Origin: Bacteroidota bacterium | Lineage (GTDB): Bacteria; Bacteroidota; Bacteroidia; Flavobacteriales; Flavobacteriaceae | Assembly (NCBI GenBank): GCA_021793135.1 | Contig: JAJYTI010000027.1 | Span: forward strand, 1-16,605 | DNA length: 16,605 nt | Direction: 5' to 3' | Shown here: piece by piece, positions 1-8,093 of the stretch | Position numbering within the stretch: the first letter of the stretch is position 1 | Layout of the letters: every line of letters starts with the position of its first letter | The notes under the pieces: generated by a model | Told to the model about the DNA's origin: nothing | The model's database searches: none | Seen by the model: the letters and a program-made list of their open reading frames with translations, nothing else | Program-made: the position numbers and the translations under genes

Positions 1-495
1 TCGAATATATCCTGGTTCGTTATAGAATACAGCCATAGTACTGATTTTCATGTCTGGAAATCGTTTTTCTCTTATTTCCTCTACCTTTACACTTATAGTT
101 TCCACAGTAGACATAGCAAACTGAGGATATAAAGGAACAACCAAAATATCATCTACTCCTTGATCCGCCAGGTTTTGCATCCCTTTTTCAATTGACATGC
201 TTCCATAACGCATCGCCAACTCTACTGGAGCTGATATTTTTTCTTGGATTTTATCACGAAATTTTTCAGACAAGACAATTAAAGGAGATCCTTCCTCCCA
301 CCAAATCTTCTTGTATGCTTCTGCCGATTTTTTGGGACGTGTATTTAATATAATTCCACGTACTACTGCCGTTCTAATTACTTTAGGAATATCAATTACC
401 AATGGATCCATCAAGAATTCATCTAAATATTTCTTTACATCTTCTGGCTTTGTACTATCTGGTGAGCCAAGGTTAACGAGAAGTATTCCTTTCAT
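1..495 (-). CDS. hemH: Ferrochelatase, N-terminal part (cut by left edge)
   Basis: Ferrochelatase inserts ferrous iron into a porphyrin, the terminal step of heme synthesis. The visible 165 codons run unbroken from an ATG at 495 to the window edge. They begin MKGILLVNLGSPDS, carrying the LVNLGSP signature of the family. Further family marks are the conserved segment RPKKSAEAYKKIWWEEGSPL (about residues 53-72) and VVPLYPQFA (about 119-127), part of the substrate-binding core. The family is usually about 320-350 residues, so roughly the first half is present and the metal-binding C-terminal half lies outside. The AraC-type regulator gene ends 56 bp upstream on the same strand, so both may share a transcript. 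Identification is firm; whether the rest of the gene is intact cannot be seen. Confidence 0.95.
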   Translation of the reverse strand, partial: MKGILLVNLGSPDSTKPEDVKKYLDEFLMDPLVIDIPKVIRTAVVRGIILNTRPKKSAEAYKKIWWEEGSPLIVLSEKFRDKIQEKISAPVELAMRYGSMSIEKGMQNLADQGVDDILVVPLYPQFAMSTVETISVKVEEIREKRFPDMKISTMAVFYNEPGYIR

Positions 496-551
496 AATAT
501 TCTATAGATTTTTGCTTTTGTATTTTTGAATGGTAAAACTTTACTACATAT

Positions 552-1445
552 TTATGCACTGGTAAGTCCCATTACATATTTTTTTGGTGTAGTACCATAT
601 TTACGCTTGAATGCTGCGATAAAATGACTTGCTGCGCTGTATCCTAATTCTAATCCTACTTCATTTACATTCAACGATCCTCCTGACAATAATTGTCTGG
701 CACGTTCCATTTTATACTCAAATAAGAATCCAAAAACGGTATCGCCATACACTTGCTTAAAACCTTCTTTTAGTCGATTTAGTGGCAGTTGAATCTCATC
801 TGCTAACTCTTGAAGCGTTGGCGGATTAGTCATTCGTTCGATGATAATTTCTTTCGCCATTCGTATTTTGGCAACATTCTTCTCATCTACAAGGAATGGA
901 CATTGTTCTAGATCTATATCCTGAGGCATATTAAAATATAGACTCAACAATTCTAGAGCTTTGGCCCTAAAATACAATGGAGCTACAACAGGATGTGGAT
1001 TACGTTTTAAAATTTGTTTTATCACCGTTATTACACTTGGCGATATAGGATGTTCTTTGTAATATTTTTTATCGCGATTATCTTCATTTAAAAAAGCGAT
1101 AAAATGTGCTTCTCTTGAGAAAAAAGCATGAAGTTTTTCAATAGGAATCAATAAAGATACCATAGCCGAGTTAGGCTCTAAAAGAATATTAATAGGTAAT
1201 TTTATCTGTGGATTATACAAAATAAGCGAACGCTCTTCTTCTAATGGCATTTTATAACTACCTCCATTAAAAAGTAATTGCATAGAACCTTCTACACAAA
1301 AGTGGAACTGCAGATAATCCATACTCACATCTCGCTTTAATTCCCAAGTGTTTTCTGATTTATTCTCACTGCATAATAAATAAAAATCATCTTTAACGTG
1401 TCGTTCCTCAATTATACCTTTAGCGACACTTTTGTTATTTTCCAT
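552..1445 (-). CDS. AraC-family transcriptional regulator next to hemH
   Basis: This is a 297-residue DNA-binding regulator. The C-terminal third holds the paired helix-turn-helix of the AraC/XylS family. The first HTH is near residues 209-230 (TLQELADEIQLPLNRLKEGF) and the second near 257-280 (LNVNEVGLELGYSAASHFIAAFKRKYG), ending in the typical GTTPKKY (284-290). The N-terminal 170 residues are beta-rich and cupin-like, with no family ligand motif I can name. It lies just upstream of hemH on the same strand. An AraC-type gene beside heme genes is, from memory, a recurring flavobacterial arrangement, so a role in heme or iron control is plausible but inferred. The upstream intergenic region contains two 10-bp direct repeats spaced 21 bp apart, the phasing typical of AraC half-sites. 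The ligand is unknown. Confidence 0.9.
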   Translation of the reverse strand: MENNKSVAKGIIEERHVKDDFYLLCSENKSENTWELKRDVSMDYLQFHFCVEGSMQLLFNGGSYKMPLEEERSLILYNPQIKLPINILLEPNSAMVSLLIPIEKLHAFFSREAHFIAFLNEDNRDKKYYKEHPISPSVITVIKQILKRNPHPVVAPLYFRAKALELLSLYFNMPQDIDLEQCPFLVDEKNVAKIRMAKEIIIERMTNPPTLQELADEIQLPLNRLKEGFKQVYGDTVFGFLFEYKMERARQLLSGGSLNVNEVGLELGYSAASHFIAAFKRKYGTTPKKYVMGLTSA

Positions 1446-1564
1446 TTTAAACTATCTCTCTATTTTAATTGACAAGCCTTCGCTCATCACTCTAAAACTC
1501 TCAATTTTCATGCAATATACGTACTCTTAAAGCTTATATCCAAATATCACCCTTCAATAAGACG

Positions 1565-1595
1565 TCTAGCGATAAATTTAGTTCTTCTAGCGATA
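1565..1595. promoter_or_regulatory. Direct repeat TCTAGCGATA x2, 21-bp period
   Basis: TCTAGCGATA occurs at 1565-1574 and again, identically, at 1586-1595, a start-to-start distance of 21 bp (two helical turns). Partial matches extend on both sides (13 of 16 aligned bases over 1563-1578). It lies about 120-150 bp upstream of the AraC-type regulator start. AraC-family proteins commonly bind direct half-sites on one DNA face at about this spacing, so this is a candidate autoregulatory or divergent operator. No binding evidence exists in the sequence itself. Confidence 0.4.
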
Positions 1596-1687
1596 TTTTA
1601 CCGTGAAATAGACTATAAAAAACAATTTTATAACGCCAAAAGCTCCAAATAGAAAGTCGCATACTGTTTAAAAACTTTTCTCCACAC

Positions 1688-1703
1688 TTTTTGTATACAA
1701 AAA
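1688..1703. promoter_or_regulatory. Perfect 16-bp palindrome TTTTTGTATACAAAAA
   Basis: A perfect 16-bp palindrome centred on GTATAC lies mid-way in the araC-prs divergent region. It has no loop, so it looks more like a protein-binding site for a dimer than a terminator. Its A/T-rich arms mean that chance occurrence is not negligible in this composition. Confidence 0.3.
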
Positions 1704-1886
1704 CATTAAATGGTAGATAAAACTTAGCCGCTAGCCATCGGTGCTTACGATTATTGAAATAGCATAGCTACCTTTCTATCGTTGATAACACTTTTGTGAA
1801 AAATTCATAGACATCTTTATAAAATCATTAGGAAACTGTACACAGAAATTTTAACTTTACAGCGGTAAAAATCTTAAACATAAACC

Positions 1887-2831
1887 ATGCCTACAACACA
1901 ACAACTAGAACCTAAAATTTTTGCTTGTAAACAAAGTGAATACTTAGCTAAGAAAATAGCCGAATCCTTTGGCGTACCTCTTGGTAATGTTATAACCTCC
2001 ACCTATAGCGATGGAGAATTCCAACCTTCTTTTGAAGAATCGGTACGCGGACGTCGTGTATTTATCATTGGCTCTACACATCCTGGTAGCGATCATTTAA
2101 TGGAGATGCTACTTATGCTAGACGCTGCAAAAAGAGCATCAGCAAGACATATTACAGCCGTACTTCCTTACTTTGGTTGGGCAAGACAAGACAGAAAAGA
2201 CAAACCTCGTGTACCTATTGCAGCAAAACTAGTTGCAAAAATGCTCGAAACTGCAGGAGCTACGCGTATTGTTACTATGGACCTACATGCCGATCAAATT
2301 CAAGGATTCTTTGAAAAGCCAGTAGATCATTTATATGCATCTACTATTTTCCTACCTTATATTCAAAAATTAGGCTTAAAAAATCTCACCATCGCTTCTC
2401 CAGACATGGGAGGATCGAAACGTGCTTATGCTTACTCTAGATTTTTAGAAAGCGATGTAGTAATCTGCTATAAGCAACGCGAGAAAGCCAATGTGATTTC
2501 ACACATGGAATTAATTGGAAATGTAGAAGGACAAGATGTTATTCTTGTAGACGATATGGTGGACACTGCAGGAACACTTACTGCAGCTGCAAATATAATG
2601 ATGGAACGTGGAGCAAAAAGTGTACGTGCAATTTGTACACATGCCATCCTTTCTGGAAATGCCTATGAACGTATAGAAAACAGCCAATTGCAGGAGCTAA
2701 TTGTTACAGACTCTATCCCTCTTCGTAAACAAAGCGATAAAATAAAAGTACTAACTTGTGCTAATCTATTTGCAGATGTAATGCAAAGTGTACAGAGAAA
2801 TCAATCTATTAGTTCTAAGTTTTTGATGTAA
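1887..2831 (+). CDS. prs: Ribose-phosphate pyrophosphokinase (PRPP synthetase)
   Basis: This enzyme makes 5-phosphoribosyl-1-diphosphate from ribose 5-phosphate and ATP, the precursor of purines, pyrimidines, histidine, tryptophan and NAD. The 314-residue length is normal for the class I enzyme. Visible motifs are the conserved core segment LPYFGWARQDRK (93-104), the metal-binding segment DLHADQIQGFF (132-142), the flexible-loop lysine and arginine K196 and R198 (YKQRE), and the PRPP-binding loop DVILVDDMVDTAGT (217-230). The start codon precedes MPTTQQLEPKIFACKQSEYLA, in register with the usual family N-terminus; no Shine-Dalgarno sequence is present. A strong hairpin terminator follows 29 bp after the stop, so it is probably transcribed alone, separately from rplY. 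Confidence 0.97.
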   Translation: MPTTQQLEPKIFACKQSEYLAKKIAESFGVPLGNVITSTYSDGEFQPSFEESVRGRRVFIIGSTHPGSDHLMEMLLMLDAAKRASARHITAVLPYFGWARQDRKDKPRVPIAAKLVAKMLETAGATRIVTMDLHADQIQGFFEKPVDHLYASTIFLPYIQKLGLKNLTIASPDMGGSKRAYAYSRFLESDVVICYKQREKANVISHMELIGNVEGQDVILVDDMVDTAGTLTAAANIMMERGAKSVRAICTHAILSGNAYERIENSQLQELIVTDSIPLRKQSDKIKVLTCANLFADVMQSVQRNQSISSKFLM

Positions 2832-2860
2832 ATCAAAATCTTAGAACAAAATAATATTAA

Positions 2861-2891
2861 TGCCTTACTGTCGAAGAGTAAGGCATTTTTT
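2861..2891 (+). terminator. Rho-independent terminator after prs
   Basis: A perfect 9-bp stem TGCCTTACT/AGTAAGGCA (2861-2869 and 2877-2885) with a 7-nt loop is followed directly by six T residues (2886-2891). It sits 29 bp after the prs stop codon. Confidence 0.92.
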
Positions 2892-3126
2892 AATTAGTTC
2901 ATATCTATGGAATATAATTTGATACAAGTTAGAACTATGATACTCTATTTTGCCACCAATCTCATCTCGCAAAATTGAAATAAACAATATTATACTATTT
3001 ACCAAATAACTATCTAATACTCAACGGATATCCACAATTCTCTCTACCTTAAAAAACTCTTGATTATATTTCCCTATCCCAAATAAAAATAAGATATTTG
3101 CACCCTGAATTAAAATTTTATTTAAA

Positions 3127-3753
3127 ATGAAAGCCCTTACAATCAACGGAACTAAAAGAGAAAGCGTAGGGAAGGTATCTACCAAAGCCTTACGTAATGC
3201 TGATAAAGTGCCATGTGTTATATACGGAGGCAGTGATAACATACACTTTGCGGCAAAGGAAAAAGATTTCACAAAACTAGTGTACACGCCAGACGTATAT
3301 ACGGTTGTAATTAAGCTAGATAGTGGAGAGTCTATCCGCGCTATTTTGCAAGACATCCAATTCCACCCAGTAACTGATAGAATCCTACATATGGATTTCT
3401 ACCAAATCTTTGACGACAAAGAAATTACTCTGGATATTCCAGTACGTACTCTTGGAACTCCAAGAGGTGTTCGTGCAGGAGGTACGCTTCTAATTATGAA
3501 CAGAAGCTTAACTGTTAAAGCACTTCCAGATAACATGCCAGACTTCTTCGAAATTGATATTAGCAATATGAAGATTGGTGATGTATTAGACATTAGCGTA
3601 ATCGAGCAAAAAGATTTCGAAATTGTTGCTGAAAACGATGCACCTATTTGTCAAGTTAGAACTTCTCGTCTTGCTGTTGCAGACGATGACGACGAAGATG
3701 AGGAAGGTGAAGAAGGAGAAAGCGAAGACGCTTCTGAAGAAGGAGACGAATAA
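3127..3753 (+). CDS. rplY: 50S ribosomal protein L25, long (Ctc) form
   Basis: L25 binds 5S rRNA in the large ribosomal subunit. The 208-residue length matches the long CTC form, with an N-terminal L25 beta-barrel (about 1-95, including VPCVIYGG at 28-35 and the segment ending HMDFYQIF at 88-95) and a C-terminal TL5/CTC domain (about 97-182). Residues 185-208 form an almost wholly acidic tail rich in Asp and Glu, which I recall as common in Bacteroidota homologues. It is flanked by terminators after prs and after itself, so it looks monocistronic. GATATTTGC at 3093-3101, 26 bp before the ATG, is one mismatch from the TAnnTTTG -7 motif, but no TTG box lies at the usual spacing. Confidence 0.95.
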   Translation: MKALTINGTKRESVGKVSTKALRNADKVPCVIYGGSDNIHFAAKEKDFTKLVYTPDVYTVVIKLDSGESIRAILQDIQFHPVTDRILHMDFYQIFDDKEITLDIPVRTLGTPRGVRAGGTLLIMNRSLTVKALPDNMPDFFEIDISNMKIGDVLDISVIEQKDFEIVAENDAPICQVRTSRLAVADDDDEDEEGEEGESEDASEEGDE

Positions 3754-3777
3754 GACTTACTTACCTAATTACTATAG

Positions 3778-3807
3778 AAAACATCCGCTTTTTGCGGATG
3801 TTTTTTT
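3778..3807 (+). terminator. Rho-independent terminator after rplY
   Basis: A stem AACATCCGC/GCGGATGTT (3780-3788 and 3794-3802) with a five-T loop runs into a T tract (3801-3807). An A run on the left side (3778-3781) pairs with part of the T run, so the hairpin could also work on the other strand. It lies 24 bp after the rplY stop and separates rplY from pth. Confidence 0.9.
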
Positions 3808-3864
3808 ATTTTTACCTACCGATAGCGTAAACCAAAATATTACGCCATTTCGGAAACTACAACT

Positions 3865-4431
3865 ATGAGAAAATTTTTGATTGTCGGACTAGGAAACATT
3901 GGAGCAGAATACGAGAATACCCGACATAACATTGGATTCAACATATTAGAATATTTAGCTAAGGAACAAGAGGCTACATGGGAAACAGAACGCTTAGGCG
4001 ACCTAACTTCTTTTAGACAAAAAGGACGAACCTTTTTTCTACTTAAGCCCAACACCTATATGAACCTTAGCGGTAAAGCAGTAAAATACTGGATGGAAAA
4101 AGAAAAAATTCCATTAGAAAATATATTAATAGTTACCGACGACTTAAACTTGGATTTTGGTACAATTAGAATCAAAACCAAAGGAAGCGATGGAGGACAT
4201 AACGGATTAAAAGACATTCAAGACAAGCTTAACACTAATAAATATCCTCGATTCCGATTTGGAATTGGAAATGGTTATAGCCGTGGGAAACAAGTGGATT
4301 TCGTTTTAGGAAAATGGTCCGCAGAAGAAGAATCTATGCTTATAGAGCGTTTAGAAACCGCTTCCAAAGCAATTATTTCCTTCGGTCTTGCAGGTGCTAA
4401 CAAAACAATGAATAGCTTTAACGGAAAATAA
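3865..4431 (+). CDS. pth: Peptidyl-tRNA hydrolase
   Basis: Pth cleaves peptidyl-tRNAs that drop off the ribosome, recycling tRNA. The 188-residue protein has the complete catalytic set: N11 in VGLGNIG, the catalytic H21 in NTRHNIGF, N67 in KPNTYMNLSG, D92 in VTDDLNL and N113 in GGHNGLKDI, corresponding to N10, H20, N68, D93 and N114 of the E. coli enzyme. The start is supported by MRKFLIVGLGN, the family's standard N-terminus. It is separated from rplY by a terminator, so transcription probably restarts in the 57 bp that follow. I see no clear -7 motif there, only a short inverted repeat (GCGTAA/TTACGC, 3825-3845). The stop is 9 bp before ribF, consistent with one operon. Confidence 0.97.
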   Translation: MRKFLIVGLGNIGAEYENTRHNIGFNILEYLAKEQEATWETERLGDLTSFRQKGRTFFLLKPNTYMNLSGKAVKYWMEKEKIPLENILIVTDDLNLDFGTIRIKTKGSDGGHNGLKDIQDKLNTNKYPRFRFGIGNGYSRGKQVDFVLGKWSAEEESMLIERLETASKAIISFGLAGANKTMNSFNGK

Positions 4432-4440
4432 TCTTGTAGT

Positions 4441-5367
4441 ATGAAAGTTTACACAAACGCAAAGGATTACGACAGGAAACCAAGTGTGGTAACTATAGGA
4501 ACATTCGATGGAGTGCATATCGGTCATAAAGCTATTTTAAAACGTCTTATTAACAGCGCCGAAAGCAACAACCTTGAATCGGTATTGCTTACTTTTTTCC
4601 CACACCCAAGACAAGTTGTGCAAAGTGCTACGGACTTAAGACTGATTAATACCATAGATGAAAAGAAAAAATTACTAGAGAAAGAAGGACTAGGAAGTTT
4701 GGTAATTCAGCCTTTTACTAAAGAATTCTCTCGCTTAACAGCAGAAGAATATGTTCGTAACATTTTAGTAAATCAACTCAACGCTAAAAAGATTATTATA
4801 GGATACGATCATAGATTTGGACGCAATAGAACCGCAAACATAGATGACCTAAAGTCCTTTGGAGAATTGTATGGCTTTGAGGTAGAAGAAATCAGCGCTC
4901 AAGAATTAGACAAAGTAGCAGTAAGCTCTACAAAGGTACGTCATGCATTAACAAACGGAGATATAAAAACAGCCAATGATTATCTAGGCTATGCATATTT
5001 CATTACTGGAACTATAGAAAAAGGAAAAAAAATAGGCCGCACTATAAACTTTCCTACAGCCAATATTCATGTCGATGAAACCTACAAGCTAATTCCGCAA
5101 AATGGAGTATATGTAGTGCAAACTGAAATCGACGGTAAAAACTATTACGGAATCACAAGTATTGGCACTAATCCAACGGTGGGCGGAGAGAAAAAAACCG
5201 TGGAAACTCATGTACTAGACTTTAAAGGGGACTTGTATGGCAAAACTTTAGAAATAGCATTTTTGACCTATATCCGTGATGAAGAAAAATTCGAATCTGT
5301 AGAAGAATTACAGCAAGCTATAACCAACGATGAAGCGTTTGCTAGAAACTACTTAAGTAAAACATGA
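4441..5367 (+). CDS. ribF: Bifunctional riboflavin kinase / FAD synthetase
   Basis: RibF phosphorylates riboflavin to FMN and adenylates FMN to FAD. The 308-residue protein has an N-terminal nucleotidyltransferase domain with GTFDGVHIGH (20-29), a YDHRFGRNR segment (122-130) and SSTKVRH (162-168). The C-terminal flavokinase domain begins near 186, with GRTINFPTAN (199-208) and the segment VETHVLDF (254-261) whose glutamate E255 fits the catalytic position. The gene starts 9 bp after pth. Its stop codon overlaps the next start as ATGA (5364-5367), so translation of the downstream gamma-carboxylase-like gene is probably coupled to it. Both domains look complete. Confidence 0.97.
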   Translation: MKVYTNAKDYDRKPSVVTIGTFDGVHIGHKAILKRLINSAESNNLESVLLTFFPHPRQVVQSATDLRLINTIDEKKKLLEKEGLGSLVIQPFTKEFSRLTAEEYVRNILVNQLNAKKIIIGYDHRFGRNRTANIDDLKSFGELYGFEVEEISAQELDKVAVSSTKVRHALTNGDIKTANDYLGYAYFITGTIEKGKKIGRTINFPTANIHVDETYKLIPQNGVYVVQTEIDGKNYYGITSIGTNPTVGGEKKTVETHVLDFKGDLYGKTLEIAFLTYIRDEEKFESVEELQQAITNDEAFARNYLSKT

Positions 5368-6677
5368 AAAGAATAGCCTTTCAACAAGTAGATAACACGG
5401 GGGTTTCTATTTTTAGAATCCTTTTTGGATTATTATTAATGTTGGAAGGATTTGGTGCTATACTTACTGGTTGGGTTCGAGATGTATTTATAACCCCAGA
5501 ATTCACCTTTTCTTTTATTCCTTTTCCATTCCTACAGCCTTTACCAGGATATGGAATGTATGTGTATTTCCTAGTATTAGGCATTTTAGGATGTGCCATT
5601 ATGTTAGGATATAAATATAGGTTTGCTATGATAAGCTATGCCATACTTTGGGCTGGCGTTTATTTTATGCAAAAAACATCATATAACAACCATTATTATC
5701 TAATGCTATTATTGTGTTGGATTATGGTTTTTGTGCCCGCACATCAGCGTTTTTCTCTAGATGCTAAACAAAATCCTAAACTCCGTAGCAATCACATCTC
5801 TCGATGGGTTTACATCTTGTTTATTGCACAAATCACTATCGTTTATACTTACGCTTCTATAGCCAAATTTTATCCCGATTGGCTGGATTTAACCGTAGCA
5901 AACAATTTATTAAGCAGGTTAAGATACAACTCGCTATACGGCTGGATTTTCGAACCAAAATTCCATGCTTATGCTATAGCTTGGACAGGAATATTTTTTG
6001 ATTTACTTATTGTTCCCGCATTACTATGGAAACGTACTAGAAAAATAGCATTTGCTATTTCGGTATTCTTTCATTTATTCAACTCCATCGTATTACAGAT
6101 TGGAGTATTCCCATACATGGCATTAGCTTTTAATGTATTCTTTTTCCCACCAGAAACATTACATCGAGTTTTTAGGATTAAGAATCAGGAAATTTACAAA
6201 AAAAATGATGTTGAAATTCCCACTAACTACAAAACCATTTTAACGGTATGTAGTATATATTTGATAATACAAATCGGATTACCCGTTCGACATTGGTTTA
6301 TAGAAGACGATGTATTATGGACGGATGAAGGTCATAAACTAAGTTGGCGAATGATGCTTCGTTCCAGAAGGGGTGCATTAAAAATCTATTTAGAAGATAA
6401 GGATACCGGAGAACGTATTACCTACGACTATACAAAAGACTTAACGCCAAAACAAACGAGAGTTATGGTGGCAAACGCAGATTTAATCTGGCAGTACACC
6501 CAGCGTTTAAAGAAAGAATTGGAACCGAATCAAGCAATCTATGTTGACTCTAAAGTCAGCATTAATGGAGGAAGGTTTAATCCATTTATTGACCCAGAAC
6601 AAGATATGACTGAAGCCAAATGGAACTATTGGGGCCATAACACATGGATTTTACCATCGCCAGAAAGTTATAAATAA
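5364..6677 (+). CDS. HTTM / vitamin K-dependent gamma-carboxylase-like membrane protein
   Basis: This 437-residue polytopic protein has about eight or nine hydrophobic segments (roughly 15-33, 63-82, 86-102, 108-126, 146-165, 202-222, 226-258 and 289-306), followed by a soluble C-terminal part (about 310-437). The segment NNHYYLMLLLCW (108-119) and YASIAKFYPDWL (163-174) match the HTTM domain of vitamin K-dependent gamma-glutamyl carboxylase. H110 and K168 line up with human H160 and the catalytic base K218, and the 58-residue spacing is identical. FHLFNSIVLQIGVFPYM (236-252) and the C-terminal VSINGGRFNPFIDPEQDM (398-415) also fit the family. The human enzyme carboxylates Glu using reduced vitamin K, CO2 and O2; the bacterial substrate is unknown, and menaquinol is a plausible cofactor. 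It overlaps ribF by 4 bp. Confidence 0.88.
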   Translation: MKRIAFQQVDNTGVSIFRILFGLLLMLEGFGAILTGWVRDVFITPEFTFSFIPFPFLQPLPGYGMYVYFLVLGILGCAIMLGYKYRFAMISYAILWAGVYFMQKTSYNNHYYLMLLLCWIMVFVPAHQRFSLDAKQNPKLRSNHISRWVYILFIAQITIVYTYASIAKFYPDWLDLTVANNLLSRLRYNSLYGWIFEPKFHAYAIAWTGIFFDLLIVPALLWKRTRKIAFAISVFFHLFNSIVLQIGVFPYMALAFNVFFFPPETLHRVFRIKNQEIYKKNDVEIPTNYKTILTVCSIYLIIQIGLPVRHWFIEDDVLWTDEGHKLSWRMMLRSRRGALKIYLEDKDTGERITYDYTKDLTPKQTRVMVANADLIWQYTQRLKKELEPNQAIYVDSKVSINGGRFNPFIDPEQDMTEAKWNYWGHNTWILPSPESYK

Positions 6678-6729
6678 ACCAATCTAACTAAAATTTACTT
6701 TAGGAAGTGCTTAACACTAGTATTTTGGC

Positions 6730-6737
6730 TAACTTTG
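6730..6737 (+). promoter_or_regulatory. Candidate -7 promoter element for serS
   Basis: TAACTTTG is an exact match to the Bacteroidota TAnnTTTG motif and lies 26 bp before the serS ATG, in the 86-bp gap after the carboxylase-like gene. No clear TTG -33 element is visible at 17-23 bp upstream. It may give serS its own transcript in addition to read-through from the pth operon. Confidence 0.5.
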
Positions 6738-6763
6738 ATTTTTAAAAACAATACAAATTACGC

Positions 6764-8035
6764 ATGCTACAAGTACAAAAAATTCGAGAGAATAAGGAAG
6801 CCTATGTTGCAGCCTTAGCAAAGCGAGGTTTGCAAGCTGAGCAACAAATAGACGAAATTATACAGGTGGATGAAACCCGTAGAAAAACCCAAGCCACGTT
6901 AGACGAGGTGTTGGCAAAATCCAATACGTACTCCAAAGAGATTGGTAATTTGTACAAAAGCGGTCAAGCAGAGAAGGCAGAGGCCATGAAACTAGAGGCT
7001 ACAGCACTACGTGAAGAGTCTAAAACACTTCAAGAAAAACTAGATAATGCTGTAAACAGACTTTCTCAACTACTGTATGAAATTCCAAATGTACCACATG
7101 AATCGGTTCCTGCAGGAGCAAGTGAAGACGACAATGAAGAGGTTTATAAAGAAGGAGAGATTCCTACTTTGCACGAGGGGGCTTTACCACATTGGGAGCT
7201 AGCTAAGAAATATGACTTAATCGATTTTGAATTAGGTGCAAAAATTACTGGTGCAGGATTCCCTGTTTTTAAAGGAAAAGGAGCTAGACTACAACGTGCA
7301 TTAGTAGCTTATTTCTTAGATAAAAATACCGCCGCAGATTATGAAGAAGTTCAGGTGCCCCTTATGGTAAATGAAGCTTCGGCATATGGTACTGGTCAAT
7401 TACCAGACAAAGAAGGACAAATGTATCATGTAACAGGAGATAATCTATATTTAATTCCTACATCGGAAGTACCTGTAACCAACATTTTCCGTGATGAATT
7501 ACTAGAGCACAATCAATTACCACAGGCACGTACTTCTTTTACTCCTTGTTTCCGTCGTGAAGCTGGAAGTTATGGAGCACACGTACGTGGATTAAATAGA
7601 TTACACCAATTCGATAAAGTAGAGTTAGTACGTCTGGAGCATCCAGATAACTCCTACGCCGCATTAGATGGCATGATAGAGCACGTAAAAGATATATTAC
7701 GTGAACTAGAGTTACCATTCCGTATTTTACGACTGTGTGGAGGCGATTTAGGATTTACCTCTGCCCTAACCTACGACTTCGAAGTATATTCTACTGCGCA
7801 AGAAAAATGGCTAGAAATCTCTTCTTGCTCTAACTTTGAAACGTATCAATCTAACCGATTAAAAATCCGATTTAGAGATACCGATGGTAAAAATAAACTA
7901 GTACACACCTTAAATGGAAGTTCATTGGCTTTACCACGTGTCATTGCAGGTATACTAGAAAACCATCAGACCGAAGAAGGTATTCGAATTCCTAAAGCAT
8001 TAGTACCTTATACAGGATTTGAATGGATTAAATAA
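6764..8035 (+). CDS. serS: Seryl-tRNA synthetase
   Basis: SerS charges tRNA-Ser with serine in the cytosol. The 423-residue length is standard. Residues 1-105 form the long antiparallel coiled-coil arm that grips the tRNA variable arm. The class II catalytic core follows: TSE (233-235) at the serine site, motif 2 running from FTPCFRREAGSYG (259-271) to HQFDKVELV (281-289), and motif 3 with NGSSLALPRVIAGILE (384-399) including R392. The start gives MLQVQKIRENKE, the usual N-terminus. A perfect TAnnTTTG element lies 26 bp upstream and a strong terminator follows 24 bp after the stop. Nothing is unusual in it. Confidence 0.98.
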   Translation: MLQVQKIRENKEAYVAALAKRGLQAEQQIDEIIQVDETRRKTQATLDEVLAKSNTYSKEIGNLYKSGQAEKAEAMKLEATALREESKTLQEKLDNAVNRLSQLLYEIPNVPHESVPAGASEDDNEEVYKEGEIPTLHEGALPHWELAKKYDLIDFELGAKITGAGFPVFKGKGARLQRALVAYFLDKNTAADYEEVQVPLMVNEASAYGTGQLPDKEGQMYHVTGDNLYLIPTSEVPVTNIFRDELLEHNQLPQARTSFTPCFRREAGSYGAHVRGLNRLHQFDKVELVRLEHPDNSYAALDGMIEHVKDILRELELPFRILRLCGGDLGFTSALTYDFEVYSTAQEKWLEISSCSNFETYQSNRLKIRFRDTDGKNKLVHTLNGSSLALPRVIAGILENHQTEEGIRIPKALVPYTGFEWIK

Positions 8036-8059
8036 TCCATAAAATCGTACTCTTATACC

Positions 8060-8093
8060 AATCCCTCCTCACCATGTGATGGAGGGATTTTTT
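8060..8093 (+). terminator. Rho-independent terminator after serS
   Basis: The stem AATCCCTCCTCAC (8060-8072) pairs with GTGA and GGAGGGATT (8076-8089), leaving one bulged T at 8080 and a 3-nt loop, followed by a T run to 8093. It closes the pth-ribF-carboxylase-serS run. Confidence 0.92.

Larger units (their letters stand above)
1446..1886. other. Divergent intergenic region between the araC-type gene and prs
   Basis: This 441-bp AT-rich stretch separates two diverging genes and should contain both promoters. I find no gene in it and no convincing TAnnTTTG promoter at a sensible distance from either start. It does hold a phased direct repeat (1565-1595) and a perfect palindrome (1688-1703), listed separately. 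I see no remnant of hemA, which often sits here in relatives as far as I recall. Confidence 0.7.

Noticed and set aside
311..529. Short plus-strand open frame over hemH
   Set aside because: It is antisense to the clear ferrochelatase N-terminus and has no supporting motif.
1446..1886. Possible hemA remnant or small RNA in the long intergenic region
   Set aside because: No frame shows glutamyl-tRNA reductase-like sequence, and there is no hairpin with a T run that would mark an sRNA end.
3021..3356. 111-codon minus-strand open frame overlapping the rplY start
   Set aside because: It covers the rplY leader and N-terminal coding part, matches no family I know and would be antisense to a certain ribosomal protein gene.
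3825..3845. Short inverted repeat GCGTAA/TTACGC before pth
   Set aside because: Six-base arms with a 9-nt loop are expected by chance at this scale, and no promoter element is associated with it.
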